NCBI RefSeq assembly: GCF_042477335.2
Contig: NC_091247.1
Location: 230,336,001 to 230,400,000 of the forward strand
DNA from: Ovis canadensis
Lineage: Eukaryota > Chordata > Mammalia > Artiodactyla > Bovidae
Direction: 5' to 3'
Length of the DNA: 64,000 bases
The notes under the pieces are model-generated. The model searched no databases. It saw only the letters and a list, made by a program, of their open reading frames with translations, and was not told the DNA's origin. This document shows positions 1-11,865 of the stretch, one piece after another; the stretch's first letter is position 1, and every line of letters begins with the position of its first letter. Made by a program: the position numbers and the translations under genes.

Positions 1-1070
1 TAAGATGTACCTTAAACTATAAAATTTAAACTATAAACTCTTGTGGGTTTCGCCACCACCACAAGCAGCACAATCAAGATATATAACATTTCTATCAACC
101 CCAAGTTCTGCCGTGCCCTTGGCCATCAAGTCAGCCTTTCACCCCTGCCCCCCACGAGCGCTGATCTGCTTTCTACCAGCACAGTTCAGTGCTTCTAGCC
201 TTTTATATGATTTGACTCTTACGGCACCGGCGTTTCACATCTGGCTCCCTTCGTTCAGCATAATGCTGTTGAGACGCAGTCGTGTTGCTCGGCAGCATCA
301 GTGAATATCATTATTTTATTCGGTTTTACTGCTGACTAGTATCCCGCAATACAGACACACCAAGATGCGTTCATTCGGGCACCGCTCGGTGGGCACTTGG
401 GTTCTTTGCAGTTCCTAGCTAGTCAGACAAAGCTGAGCTGCATGAATATTCATGCACAAGTCTTTGAGTGGGCATATGTTTTCACTTTGCTTCAAAAAAT
501 ACCTGGGATTGGAATTCTTGGGTCCGACAGTAACTGCACATCGTGCCTCTAAACGCCCGGCCTGCTCCGCGTCCACGCCAGCAGCACGTGAAGACCACCT
601 GCTCCGCGCTCAGCGATGCTGGGCATTCTCAGCCTCTTACATTTTCGCCATCCCAGCGCCTGTGAAGTGGTGTCTCATTACGGTTTCAATTTGCATTCTT
701 CTAAAGGCTAATGATGTCGAGCATTTTTTCATATGCTTATTAACCACATGTTTATCCTCTCTGGTAAAGCATCTGTTCAAATATTTGCCCGTTCCTTAAC
801 TGTTTTGTTTATCATCATATTCTTGAGTTGTGAGAGTTCTGTATATATATTCATGACAGAAGCCTTTTGTATATGTTTTGCCACTTTTTTTTCTTCCAGT
901 TCATGGTTTACCTTTTCACTGTCTTGTTGTAATTTTGATGAAGCCTCATTTACAATTAAAGAAATTTTATAATTCACATATTTACTACCTTATTAAGAAA
1001 TCTTTACTTAACATGAGGTCGGTACATGTTTTTATTTTTATTTTTTCAAATAGTCCATAGTTTTATCACT
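1..1070 (-). mobile_element. Old L1 (L1M-type) 3' part, antisense
   Basis: The + strand reads as the reverse complement of the 3' half of a mammalian L1. Features include the stretch around 661-760 that corresponds to the ORF2 C-terminus and 3' UTR, and T-rich text near 880-1060. On the minus strand a 66-codon open piece (977-777) looks like a decayed ORF2 C-terminal remnant. Many substitutions and stops make it an ancient, dead copy. It continues after the two BovB insertions (about 1479-1555 and 1926-2175). Confidence 0.7.
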
Positions 1071-1478
1071 ACAGTTCAGTTCAGTTCAGTCGCTCAGTCA
1101 TGTCCGACTCTTTGCGACCCCATGAATCGCAGCACGCCAAGCCTCCCTGTCCATCACCAACTCCCGGAGTTCACTCAGCCTCATGTCCATCGAGTTGGTG
1201 ATACCATCCAGCCATCTCATCCTTGGTCATCCCCTTCTCCTCCTGTCCCCAATCCCTTCCAGCATCAGAGTCTTTTCCAATGAGTCAACTCTTCACATGA
1301 GGTGGCCAAAGTACTGGAGTTTCAGCTTTAGCATCATTCCTTCCAAAGAAATCCCAGGGCTGATCTCCTTCAGAATGGACTGGTTGGATCTCCTTGCAGT
1401 CCCAGGGACTCTCAAGAGTCTTCTCCAACACCACAGTTCAAAAGCAGCAATTCTTCGGTGCTTCAGCCTAGTCCTTTT
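1071..1478 (-). mobile_element. BovB (RTE LINE) 3' end, antisense
   Basis: It begins with the iterated TTCAG motif typical of the BovB 3' terminus read in antisense, followed by the 'cgctcagtcatgtccgactc' stretch. It keeps the usual BovB order up to the region encoding the RT C-terminus. It is 5' truncated, inserted into the L1M fragment, and non-coding. Confidence 0.9.
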
Positions 1479-1555
1479 ATCTATTTCAAGTTACTTTCTC
1501 TATATGGTGTGGGAGATGCAGCTTCATTACTTATTCATATGGATATGATATGTAT

Positions 1556-1925
1556 TGATGCTTTCAAATTGTGGAGTTATGGTCCTGGAGAAGACTTTTG
1601 AGAGTCCCCTGGACTGCAAGATCAAACCAGTCAATTCTAAAGGAAATCAGTTCTAACTATTCATTGGAAGGACTGATGCTGAAGCTGAAACTCCAATACT
1701 TTGGCCACCTGATGCGAAGAGCCCACGCGTTTGGAAAAGACCTTGATGCTGGGAAAGATTAAAGGCGAGAGGAGAAGGGGACAACAGATGGTTGGATGGC
1801 ATCACCGACTTAACGGACATGAGTTTGAGCCAATTCCATGAGACAGTGAAGGGCAAGGAAGCCTGGCGTGCTGCAACCCATGGGTCACAAAGAGTCGGAC
1901 GTGACTTAGTGACTGAACAAGAACA
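1556..1925 (+). mobile_element. BovB 3' end, sense
   Basis: This is the sense version of the same BovB 3' region. It runs from the 'ggagaagacttttgagagtc' block to the terminal 'gtgactgaac' end. It lies 77 bp from the antisense copy at 1071-1478, so the two form an inverted pair. It carries substitutions and indels relative to its partner, so it is an independent insertion. Confidence 0.88.
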
Positions 1926-2175
1926 GTGTATTCTTGGTGACCCTTTGCTGAAAATAATGTCCTTTCCCAACGAAGTTTCTTAGCGTCCTTGTCAAAAAGT
2001 CGATTTGGCGTATTTCTGTGGGTCGTTTTCTGGACATTCTATTCAGCTCCCTTGATCTGTGTCTCTGTGTGTACCATGTAGGTTCTATTTGCTGCTTTGC
2101 AGCAAGTCTTGAGAACAGGTGGTATAAGTCCTGAAAATCTGCTCTTCTTTTTCAAAGTTATTTTTAACTCCTTTA
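1926..2175 (-). mobile_element. L1M antisense fragment (continuation)
   Basis: It resumes the antisense L1 ORF2 text interrupted by the BovB insertions. The order (a TTGTCAAAAA-type block, then a 'tgatctgtgtctctgtgtgt' block, then a CTTTTTCAAAG block) matches the reverse complement of L1 ORF2 downstream of the RT domain. It is heavily diverged. Confidence 0.65.
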
Positions 2176-3235
2176 GTTCTCTTGTAAACCCGGACCGGGT
2201 TCCTCTTCCCTGGACAGAGGCTGACATAGATACCTTGTCGTCTATGGAGACATGTTTTTCTCTGGAATTCAGATTTTCTGCTTCTGGGCCAATACATTTC
2301 ACTGCCACCACCAACAGTTATGGCTCCTTTGCTACCCCTTTTCCTCCCTGTTGCCGGGCACGCAGAGGCAGCAGTCAACCCAGGAGTGTCCTTCACTAAG
2401 GAGCTGCTGGACTCTCCCCTCTTACCTGCTGGCCTGGGCGTCTGCGGGTCACAGAGTCGTGCACTCGACTGAGTCAGCATTCCCCGAGAATTGCTGGTCG
2501 ACCAGGCGCCACCACACTCTGCAGCCGTGTCCAGCTCCTCACGTCGGAGTCCCGAGCCCGTCCTCATCCTGGTCACCACCCTCAGAAGGTGGGCTTGTTG
2601 CTGGGCTCCTGGGCACAAAACGCAGCGGAACAATCAGTGAGGTGCATCCCCAGTGTGCTCCCGTCTCTTGTTCCAGCTCAAACAGCTGAGACTAGGGTTC
2701 TATCTTTCTAGCTTGCATTTCTCATGGTGCCCAACAACGAGGTTCCGAGGTCCGTGTCTGACAAAGGAGGCTGGGCTTCCTCACCGGCGGGCTTTACGCT
2801 CACAACAGTTGCCCAGTAACGCCACATTGAACCCATGGGAAATGACAGCCGTGAGTCAAGGCTATTCTAGAAATGGGCAGAAGGGCCTCTTTCCCGCCCT
2901 TGAGCTACAGCAGAGGCCCGTGGACGCTAACTCCCCCACGCTGCCAGTGTGGAGACACAGGGTGGATGGTTTTTGATGCTGAGGCATCTGCCTAAAATTA
3001 TTTTCATCTGATGTTTCCATTTCAAAACAAACTAATGATGATAAAACTCACATGTCATTGGTCACCCCGGGCAAGAATCACCTGTTCATTTCCGTGGGTT
3101 TCCCTGTGGCCGCTCCCACCTTCCCCTGGTGTGAGATAGATGCGTCCACCGAAGTGGGCTGGCGCCCTGCCTGCGACATCCAGCTCGCCTCCCTCTTGAA
3201 GGGAGAGAGCAAATTGCTCTCTCTTTAAGCAGTGG
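2176..3235. other. Single-copy-looking DNA, nothing identified
   Basis: Moderately GC-rich sequence. Open frames on both strands (up to 182 codons on the minus strand) overlap one another and resemble no protein I recognise. No repeat signature is visible. Confidence 0.4.
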
Positions 3236-3300
3236 TGTCCTCCTTTCTAAAATGGGGTTAAATAACAAGACTTATAATATTGCTGGGAATTGTAAATGCG
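3236..3300 (-). mobile_element. Possible MIR SINE fragment
   Basis: The run 'ctaaaatggggttaaataa' followed by AT-rich text resembles the antisense MIR core (TGTAAAATGGGGATAAT type). It is short and diverged, and could be chance. Confidence 0.35.
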
Positions 3301-3328
3301 AGTGTGTGTGTGTGTGCGTGCGCGTGCA
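3300..3328. repeat. (TG)n microsatellite, interrupted
   Basis: About a dozen TG/CG dinucleotides, with CG and CA interruptions at the right end. Confidence 0.85.
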
Positions 3329-5566
3329 TAGCTTAGACGGAGTAAATACGCAGAGAATGCTCTCTCGCTCAGTTAGTAAACGGCACTGGATGTGCTCCAT
3401 GCCCAGATCGGGAGGCCGCACTGAGCAGGGCTGAGTCCTCACTCGCAGCACACGTTTCTCCTGAGGAGGGAACTCTCAGGATGCAGGCAGCGGCTTCCAT
3501 CGTTGATGTCGAGTGACGGGAAGGAAGTGAAGCTGCACTCCGGGGGCTGCAGGCGTCAGGTAGCAGCAGAGGTTCTGTGTTTCCCCCCGTTCACGTAAAG
3601 GACATCGAAGGAGTGTGCAGACAGAAGGCGCTCCCAGCAGCTGGGACCCAAGGCCCTGCCGGGAGGAGTCAGAGCCTTCAGGGGCGCCTGCAAGGTGAGC
3701 CTGGCTCCCCAGGCTGAGGCTGACCCAGGGCCTTTGGACACTCAGAAGGAGTCCACGTCTGCAGGACTCAGGGGCCGCCGGGGCTGGACGAGGCCACTGC
3801 TGACCCCAGACAACACAGCCCGTGCCTCCAGGTGCTAAGATCTGCAATCGATCGAAGCCCCTCCCACACATCCGGTAACGGTGTGGACACTCAGTGGACA
3901 GCAGAGAGAAAGCCATTTTCTTGAAGATTAGGTACATCCTGTGGAAGAGTCCAGCCTCAATCCCTCAAGAATAAACCCTTACCTGAGCCAGCATCACACG
4001 TGTGAATGTGAGGACACCCCTCCTTACAAAGTGTGACCAGCTAACAGAGGAAAACAGGTGCCACCATCATCTCCCAGGGAACCAGTGCACCTCAGTGCTC
4101 AGAATCAGTAACGCTGACGACAAAGAAAGAATGAAGACGGGACAGCAGGTGCCTCCTTACGGGAGACACAGCTGTGGTCCTACCCAGGTGGTGGCCCCTG
4201 AGCCCAGGGATGCCTCCGACTCTGAGACTCCCTGGAGGCCTGGAGGACGAGGCACACCCAGCCCTGTACCTGAGGGCCCACCAGCAAAGCGTGGAAGACA
4301 GGAAGCCCGCCGATGGGGCTGTGGCTTCCCCAGCTGACCGTGGTAAGGAGAAGGAAGAGGCGGGGTCGGCTGTGGATTGAAAGAGGCACGAAGGGTGCCA
4401 AGGAAAAGAAAAGGCAGGCTTTCCACGTTAGGGGTGCACGCTCACTGATGAAACCACAGCGAGAGATGGGAGCAGTGGCTGTGCCGAGTCAGGGCGCCCG
4501 AGCGAACGCTGCGGTTTCTCAGATGAGAGGCATCAGAGACGCTCCGGTGTGAGGTGAGATAAGACTTCAGCTTGGCTGGGCAGACTCAGAGGGTCTGGAT
4601 ATTCCTGTGAGGATGCTGGCCAGGCCCCTCACCCATGTCCGGGCATGGCTGGGGGCAGCCTGGCCCCAGCCTGACCCTACAGAGGACTTTGGAGCCTGAA
4701 TCGTGCCTCAAAGCCCCCTGGTGTGGATGGTCCTGGAGGTGGGTGTGGGCGATGCCCCCAGGCCTCTCCGGTCTCCCACCAGTGAAGGGCCCTCTGCCCG
4801 TGGCGGCTGGGAGGGGGCAGCTCTGGTCACAGGTGACGTCAGAGGGTGTTGGCGCAGAGGCCATCAGAACTGGACGTGGAGGGGTCACGGGTGTCCTGAG
4901 AGGAGCTGTTTTGAGCGAACACGGCCACCTTGCCGTCAGGACCTGTCCTGTCAAAGCCCTAAAGCGGTCTCAGGAGCTGCGTGGACCACAGCTGCGGTCA
5001 CACTGGGGAAGGCCATCTGCCGTCCGCCCGGAGACCCACACCCGGGCCCTGTGGGATGTTTAAGCTGTGATCTAACTTCCTGTGCTGTTGATGACAAATA
5101 TCCACTTCTTCACCCCACGGGATGTAAGTCCCTGTAAACCCCTCCTCAAGGTGGATACAGGTCAGCGCCGTGGCCTGGAGCCAGCCCTGATGGCCGTTTT
5201 GGAAGGCTCGGGGGGACCGGGGGTGGAGGCTTCTGCCCACAGGTCTCCTGACCGCGGTGGCTCCGCTCTCACAGAGACGCTGCTCATCACACACGCGTCT
5301 GCTTCCTCGGGGCGCCGGGGCTCCCGGAGCCCTGGATGTCCATGCCCAGCTGTGCCCCAGGGCCCCACAGATGCCACGGTGGCCACCCCATGTTCCATCC
5401 GGAGCCCAGCCTCCCAGCCCTGCGTGCAGCCTCAGGGCCCAGGGCTTCGGTCCCTGGGGAGGTGCTCTCACCCCCTGGGGAGAAAGACCCAGCCCAGGGC
5501 ACCTGGGACCCTTCTGGGAAAGAGGCTTTGAGGCTAGTGAGTGTTATAGGAGAAGTGGGTTGTTTG
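3329..5566. other. GC-rich intergenic DNA, nothing identified
   Basis: No transposon signature and no recognisable protein. Open frames of 100-157 codons occur on both strands, as expected where high GC makes stops rare. Confidence 0.4.
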
Positions 5567-5596
5567 TGTGCTTGTGTGTGTGTGTATGACAGACAG

Positions 5597-5633
<37 letters not shown>
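5567..5633. repeat. TG tract followed by (CA)n microsatellite
   Basis: A short TG-rich stretch (5567-5586) is followed by about 17 uninterrupted CA units (5599-5633). The adjacent TG and CA tracts are complementary and could form a small hairpin. Such CA tracts are usually length-polymorphic. Confidence 0.95.
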
Positions 5634-5636
<3 letters not shown>

Positions 5637-7044
5637 GGTCCCTGCTAGAAATCTCCTCTCTGAAGGGCTGTGGAAGAGGAAATACAGTGGAGCTGGGGAA
5701 GAAGCTTCCAAGGAGGTGGGCTTCCTGGGAAAGAAGGCATAGCCCTGAGCCATGAGCGGGTGAGGGCCTCCGTCCTGCTGGCTGGATAAAGAGGCTGGAG
5801 GGGAAATGCCTGGACTCTGCGGCGTGTGGATGCTGGGGCCGCAGAGGTCGGGGAGCCGTGTGTGACGTTGGGGGCCCAGCTGAAAGCAGGATTCGCAGCT
5901 CCCCTGCTGACTTGCAGGACTTCCACCGACTGAAATGCCTCTCCCCCCAGACTGGCTGGATGAGCACTTGTTTGGACAGGGAACAGATGGAGGCTTGGGC
6001 ATGAGTCCTGAGTCCAGGCTGGAAGGGTCTCTGGCACCCGTGCCCTCCCCGAAGGCTCTGGGGTCAGGGGCAGGTGCGCTGGCCCCTAAGGCTGTGCTGT
6101 GGAAGAGGGGCCATGGAGCCCCAGCTTTGCACACGTAGGCTTCCCCTGCAGGGCTGCAGCGCCTCAGAGCCCAAGGAGCAGAGCACAGAAGCCCCCGAGC
6201 CCCTTTCCTAACAACAGCACTTAATCTTGCAACCAATTCACCATCACTTTGCCCTCCCAAAGTTCTGGGTCCTACAGAAATAGAAGAACAAAAGCCCATT
6301 GAATATTGTTGATCACAGTCCTTGTGATTCAGAAAACGAAACGCATTCATTCCCTCTCAATCCTCCGTCCCCAGGTCAGGTTTCACAAAGGAGTTGTTGA
6401 TGGATTCCGTGAATGGGGCCGCTGGCGTGCTGGCTGGGCCTTCCTCGTGATAAATATTCATGTGAAGAGGAGAGACAAAGAAAGTGAGGTTCAAATACAG
6501 GCCACGCTTGTGCGCAGCGCCGGTGCCCGGGAGTCTGCGGAAGTGCCCCAGAGGATGCCGGGTGCTCAGGCAGAGCCGGCCATCCTGAGCCGGGAGCTCT
6601 ACAGCCAGGCCGGAGGAGCTCTGAGATGCTGGGGAAGAGGAGGCTCTGAGCTGATGCTCTTCACTCGAGGGGGTGTCAGGCAGGCATGCGGGAAGTCTGC
6701 GAACGCAGACTCACTGGGGGACCTTTGAGCATGAAGCATCTTGGGTCAAGGGTCTCGTCCTGGAGCTGAGGCTGAGCATGGAAGTCAGGGAGGGTAGCTA
6801 ACTCAGAAGCCGTCGCGTCCATCCCTGCAAGAGGAGTGCTGGGCAAGCCGAAAGTCAGGACTTCTTGGGCCGCCTGAGAACTGAGGTGGCAGGGAGCTCC
6901 CAGCTGACATCAGACACGCGGGTGAGTCCAGAGCTCTGCTCGCCTGGACGGTGGCTGCCAGGGCTGCACACTGGCGGAGCCCATCCACGGTCGCTTGGAC
7001 ACGTTCTCGAGGCAACCATGGACAGCAGCCTGCTCATCATGACC
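5634..7044. other. GC-rich intergenic DNA, nothing identified
   Basis: No repeat or gene recognised. The 268-codon minus-strand frame ending in the CA tract is partly low complexity (a poly-CV stretch encoded by the microsatellite) and is not credible. Confidence 0.4.
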
Positions 7045-7815
7045 CAGAACCAAGGTGTCGTCCAGTGGGTGCTGGATAAAGAATGGTGGTTTAGCCAGCC
7101 AAGAGGATATTATTAAGCCCCGAAAAGAAGTGAGCTGCTAAGCCCTGAAAAGATACGGAGGACCCTTAAATGCATATCAGGAAGTGAGAGAGTAAGACAG
7201 GATGAGATGGCTGGATGGCCTCACCGACTCGATGGACATGAGTTTGAGTAAACTCCGGGGGTTGGTGATGGACAGGGAGGTCTGCTGTGCTGCCGTCCAT
7301 GGGGTCACAGAGAGTCAGACATGGCTGAGCGACTGAACTGAAGTGAAACAAGCCAGTCTGACCAGGCTACAGATGGTGTGATTCTAACTCTGTGAGAGTC
7401 CGGAAAAGGCACCACTGTGGAGACAGTAGTAGGATCAGCGTTTATAAGAGGTTTGAGGCAAGCAGGGGAGCAGTTAATGGGGGGAGATTAGAGGATTTTT
7501 AGGGCAGTAAAGCTTCTCTATAGGATACTGTTAATGATGGGTACATGGCACTGTCCACTTGTCCAAACCCATAGAAGATACACCAAGGGTGATCCCCTGC
7601 ATGTCAACTGTGGCCTTGCGCTAACAATGGGGTGTCCATCCTAGCTCATTAACTTAACAAATCCTGGTTCATTAATTTAACAAATGCACTGCACAGATAC
7701 AGCTAATAATACGGGCACTGTCCCCTGACGGTGGGAGAGGGGTGGGTATGTGGAACCCACCGTAGCATTTGCTTGGTTTTTCTGTAAATCTAAAATGCCC
7801 TAGAAACAGAAAATC
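7045..7815 (+). mobile_element. L1M 3' end, sense, split by BovB
   Basis: The order matches the end of ORF2 and the 3' UTR of an old L1: the 'gaggatattattaag' block and 'cttaaatgcatatcaggaag' near 7100-7190, then after the BovB insertion a 'ggagacagtagtaggatcag' block, 'gaggatttttagggcagtaa' and 'cttgtccaaacccatagaag'. A local near-duplication of a 'tcattaacttaacaaat' motif lies at 7645-7685. Confidence 0.72.
7190..7339 (+). mobile_element. BovB 3' terminal fragment, sense
   Basis: It carries the terminal BovB text from 'ggatgagatggctggatgg' to the GACTGAACTG end. The heptamer GAAGTGA flanks it on both sides (7181-7187 and 7340-7346), a plausible target-site duplication. It interrupts the L1M 3' end. 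Confidence 0.85.
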
Positions 7816-7929
7816 AGTGTAGAAATAGTAAATGGCCTACCCTAGGTGAGCTCAGCGGGATTTGAACTGTCCCAGTCTTATCTTTGTACGCCTCCAGGAC
7901 TTTTCCCTACAGTGAACCTTGTGTTTTTC

Positions 7930-7951
7930 CCAGCTCTTTTTTTTTTTTTCT
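7930..7951. repeat. T-rich tract
   Basis: A run of about a dozen T bases; this may be the antisense poly(A) of the L1M fragment that follows. Confidence 0.5.
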
Positions 7952-8040
7952 ACAGTTTTTCTACACACAACTGTGGCTATAAGCAAAGTCACACACACAG
8001 CTTTTGTTTCACCATTTACGCAGACAGTAACACTCTCTAT

Positions 8041-8262
8041 GGGCTTCCCAGGAGGCGGTAGTGGTAAAGAACTCACCTGTCAACGCAGGAGGCATATGGG
8101 ACGTGCGTTCCATCCCTGTGTAGGGAGGATCCCCTGGAGGAGGGCATGGTAACCCACTCCAGTTTTCTTGCTCGGAGAATCCCATGGACAGAGGAGCCTG
8201 GCGGGCTACAGTCCATAGGATCACATAGAGTCAGACATGAGGAAGCGACTTAGCACGCACAC
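8041..8262 (+). mobile_element. Bov-tA SINE, sense
   Basis: Full-length layout: tRNA-Glu-derived head (GGGCTTCCCAGG... with B-box-like 'gtgcgttccatccctg'), a 'cccctggaggagggcatgg' middle, and a BovB-derived tail ending 'gaagcgacttagcacgcac'. It is inserted within the antisense L1M text. Confidence 0.92.
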
Positions 8263-8263
8263 C

Positions 8264-9395
8264 CGCAACACGCTATACACGTAGGATTTTGCAGTTTGCC
8301 TCTTCAGTTCTCACAGTATTGTGAGATCTTTCCTCCTCGAGGTACCCACACACAGTTTATTCACTTAAGCAGCTGTAAACTTCTCCGTTTTGTTATGTTC
8401 CAGCTTATTTGTCCATTGTCCTGTCGGTGGGCATGGTGGTTGTTTCTGCAGATTTGCTGTGATTAATGATGCTGCCTGAATGTGCCTGTCTCCCCAGCAC
8501 ATGGGTGAGCTGCCTTAGAGGTGGCGGGTGGAGGTGGCTCTCGGCTTCTCGGTCGCTCGTCAGTGGCCCTCAGCTGGCCCGTGAGCCACCACCGGGAGCA
8601 CGCCCTCATCCATACCTGCGACTATCTGGTTATAAATCTGAAGTCTCCAAGGTTATCTGGCCATTTTACATATGAATGACATTAAATCATCCTCACATGT
8701 TTGTTGGGCATTAGAGTTTCCCCTCTCTGACCTGCATATTTATATCTTCCTTTTTATTTTTTATTACTTTTTCCCCCTGATGCTTTGTATGAGTTGTTGG
8801 TCTATTCCCGATAAAAATTGTTATTGATTTTATTGGATAAAACCCCCTCCTACGTTATTATTTATCGTGACTTTGCTGTATAAAGTTTTAAATTTTAATA
8901 TCATGAAATACATTATTCATTTCTTCTAGGTTTTGTGCTTTTGTGTCTTATTTAAGAAATAAGAATATGAATAAGAATAAGAAAGCACATTTTCTTCTAG
9001 GATTTTGAAGTTTAGGTCTTTATGCCATCTGGAATTCATTTTTGTGTGTGGCTTGGGAGAGAGATAAAATTTTATCTTCCCATATGGCTACCGTAGTCGT
9101 CGCTGCCCGGCTTATTGAATTGCCCACCCGCCCCTCACCTATTTGTAGGGGCATCTTAGTCATAATTCGAGGGTGCATGTAAGACTGGAAGTGTTCATGG
9201 ACCCTCTCTCTATCTCACCCATGTATTTATTATTAATAAACTTGCCCCAAGGCACAAGGTTGTTCAGTGCTTTCTATCATTTTTATATCCCTGAAGTGGG
9301 CAGGCCTAACCTGGCCGTGAACATGTCTTTGTTTTATTTGTTTGATTTCTTCTGTCCTTTCTCTCTTCCTAGTACTATAAGGCTTGGCGGCAAAA
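8264..9395 (-). mobile_element. L1M fragment, antisense
   Basis: AT-rich text that follows the reverse complement of L1 3' UTR/ORF2. It has blocks near 8700-9080 such as 'gtttaggtctttatgccatc' and 'ggaattcatttttgtgtgtg', which correspond to the antisense of a conserved ORF2 segment. It is strongly decayed and has no long frame. Confidence 0.65.
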
Positions 9396-9404
9396 ATAAT
9401 CAAC

Positions 9405-9596
9405 AAATGTGGCTCAGATGGTAAAGAATCTGCCTGCAATGCAGGAGACCTGGGCTTGATCCCTGGGTCGGGAAGATCCCCTGGAGAACGGCCTGGCAAC
9501 CCACGCCAGTGTTCTTGCCTGGAGAATCCCGGGACAGAAGAGCCTGGCGGGCTGCAGTCCAGGGGGTCGCGAAGAGCTGAACACGACTGAGCAGTA
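9405..9596 (+). mobile_element. Bov-tA SINE, sense, head shortened
   Basis: It starts at 'gtggctcagatggtaaagaa', so the first bases of the tRNA-like head are missing. It continues through 'ttgatccctgggtcgggaag' to the 'aacacgactgagcagtaa' end. Confidence 0.92.
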
Positions 9597-9619
9597 AGGC
9601 TGAGTCTTCTCTTCTTGAT

Positions 9620-9680
9620 CAGCTCAGTTCATTCCCACAGTCGTGTCTGACTCTGCGACCCCAGGGACAGCACCTGGGAC
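9620..9680 (-). mobile_element. Short antisense BovB/Bov-A 3' fragment
   Basis: Only the terminal block remains (CAGCTCAGTTCATT, then 'gtcgtgtctgactctgcgac'). It is antisense, 24 bp from the preceding sense SINE. Confidence 0.7.
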
Positions 9681-10139
9681 GTGAGTCTTATCACTGAGGG
9701 AAGACCAGCATTGGTGTTCCAGGGAGGGAGGCCTTCAAACTTTGTTTGTAACTTGGACATTCTTTACTTTCGGCCAATGTGGCCTTTTCTCTAATAATGA
9801 CAACAGATGGACAATGTATGTCTGCTGGGCCATAAACAGACTGTTTTAGTCAGCATCAAATTCAGGCTAACTCATGTATAAGCCAGAATGATTTCCTACA
9901 TCTTGAGAGGTGAGCGCCTCTTGCATCAGGCTTTCTGACCTCCTCCAAGCCTGGGCCTCGAGCCCCACAGTCCCGCCAGGGCAGCACTCAGTGGACACGG
10001 CATGTACCCACCTCTGGCCACACACTCAGGCCTCGGGATGCAGCGCCCAAGAGCAGGACAAGGCAGACGATGCTGAGAAGCGTAAGAAATGAGCCCAGAA
10101 TGGCTAGAAGCCATTGTGGGCGTCGCCTGGCATGTATCA
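9681..10139. other. Intergenic DNA, nothing identified
   Basis: No repeat family or gene recognised. Confidence 0.35.
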
Positions 10140-10236
10140 ACCCCGTCCTCACCAGAGCCTCTGAGGCAGGGCTGTGTATCATCCTCACTCTCGCGATGAG
10201 AAACTCGGACACAGGGCCCAAAGGTGAGCCCGTGGG
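10140..10236 (+). mobile_element. MIR SINE core, sense
   Basis: It resembles the MIR core: 'cctctgaggcagggctgt', then ATCATCCTCACTCTCGCGATGAG and AAACTCGGACACAGGGCCCAAAGGT (compare 'cattttacagatgagaaact'). It is diverged. Confidence 0.5.
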
Positions 10237-10299
10237 GACCACATCTGGGCTGGACTCCCTGCCCCCCGCTCTTAATGACACTCCCGGAGACCCACACCT

Positions 10300-10380
10300 C
10301 TATGTATATGTGTGAGTATTATACACTCATGCGCGTATGAATATGTATGAATATGCATATATGCTTCATGCATGAGTGCC
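10300..10380. repeat. Alternating TATG/CATA tract
   Basis: Degenerate ATG/TATG/CATA-rich stretch immediately before the next SINE; simple-sequence origin. Confidence 0.5.
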
Positions 10381-10388
10381 TACGTCTT

Positions 10389-10606
10389 ACGGCTTCCCAG
10401 GTGGCTCAGTAGGTAAAGAGTCTGCCTGCAGCGCAGGAGACAGAGAAGACATGGGTTGGATCCCTGGGTCAGGAAGGTCCCCTGGAGGAGGGCATGGCAA
10501 CCCGCCCCAGTATTCTTGCCTGGAGAATCCCAGGACAGAGCAGCCTGGCGGGCCACAGTCCACGGGGTCACACAGAGCGGGGCATGACGGCAGGGACTGA
10601 ACACGC
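10389..10606 (+). mobile_element. Bov-tA SINE, sense
   Basis: Complete SINE from 'ggcttcccaggtggctcag' to the 'gcagggactgaacacgca' tail. An extra AGAGAAGACA-type segment sits after the tRNA-like head. Confidence 0.93.
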
Positions 10607-10839
10607 ATGCGCACTTGTACGTTTCACTGGAACAGCAAAGCTGCACCGTGGCTAATACATCAAACCAGTTCAAAGGCTGTGCAAAGAGAAGCCACTGGTT
10701 TTGCGCCTGAGGTGTCCTTCCGCCTCCCAGAGGCCACGCCTGCTAACACTGCTGCGGATCCTCCCAGGCACCCCTCTCCTGCCCTGGGCTGCAGGATGTT
10801 GCAGCATTACTGTGAGTACGCTTGCCCATAAATCACCCT
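10607..10839. other. Short single-copy stretch
   Basis: Nothing recognised between the Bov-tA and the next L1-like text. Confidence 0.3.
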
Positions 10840-11060
10840 CTTTAAAACACTAATAGGAGCATTATGTACACCCTGCTTTGCATTTTGCCTTTTCTCATTT
10901 AGCAATATAGTTTGGAGATATTCTAATCCATTTTTAAAATAGCTCCATGATATTCCATAAATTATTTCCTCATTCCCATAATGAGAGGCACTTATATTGG
11001 TTCCAGGCACTTATAATTATTAAAAAAATGGAAATCTTTATAATACATCTTTGCTCTTAC
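10840..11060 (-). mobile_element. L1-like 3' UTR fragment, antisense
   Basis: AT-rich text with 'gatattccataaattatttc' and 'atattggttccaggcactta' resembles the antisense L1 3' region (TAATATTCC...TTGGTTCCA). It is degraded. Confidence 0.5.
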
Positions 11061-11284
11061 GTGCAAGCACTTGGGCAGAGTTGCATTCTAAACGCAGAGG
11101 CGCTGGGACAGACGCAAAGTGCGTTTTGCCACTTTGAAGATGCTCGGACTTGTGCCGAGAGAGAGTGCAGAGGTCACCTGGCTGCCGAGTGGATGAGGGC
11201 TTGTCCTGTGCGTCCCTGTCAATCCAGGGCCCCTCACACCTCGACGGGGCGGACCCTACCAAGAGAACACTGGGTCACTGGCCT

Positions 11285-11865
11285 GTTCATCGGCTTTTTT
11301 TTTAACTTCATGTGATCTGGAAATTTTGTACTATGTGGATTGGCTACTTGTGTTTCTTTTACTGAAAATGTTTAAAGAACATTCCCATCTGTGTTCTTCA
11401 ACTGCTTTTTGGAGGAAAGGAATTCTGATCCTTTAAATATTTTAAACAGTTTTTCCAAGAATGCTTTTTAAATCATTAACCATTTCTATTGGGTATGTTT
11501 TGAATCTAATCTGTAATTCAGTTCCAAATACTGAATCATTTCTGGTTCCTGGAAAGAACTACGTCAATCATAGTGGATTTTCCTTTTTGAGACTCGCTTG
11601 ATTCTACTTGTTAATATAGTCTGTAGAGTTTTTGCGCCTATGTTTACAGACTAGATACATTTCTAGCTGCACGTGTGTGCGTGTGTGCACGCGTGTATGC
11701 GTGTGCGTGTGTGTGTGTTGGTGCGTGCGCGAATAATGTTTTGGGTTCTGCTAAACAGCTAAAAGAGAAAGGTCTCCAAAAATTTAAATAGCTTCTACAT
11801 TATTTATTCTCTGACATTTTGATAAAATTCAATAAAGAATTGTCTTCGCACGGGTGATTTAAGGG
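11285..11865 (-). mobile_element. L1M ORF2 fragment, antisense
   Basis: AT-rich, with blocks such as 'tttgataaaattcaataaag' that match the antisense of a conserved L1 ORF2 stretch. A TG/CG simple repeat (11672-11731) has expanded inside it. Confidence 0.55.
11672..11731. repeat. (TG/CG)n tract
   Basis: Alternating pyrimidine-purine TG/CG dinucleotides with ACGCG and TATG interruptions. Sequence of this kind favours Z-DNA. Confidence 0.85.
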
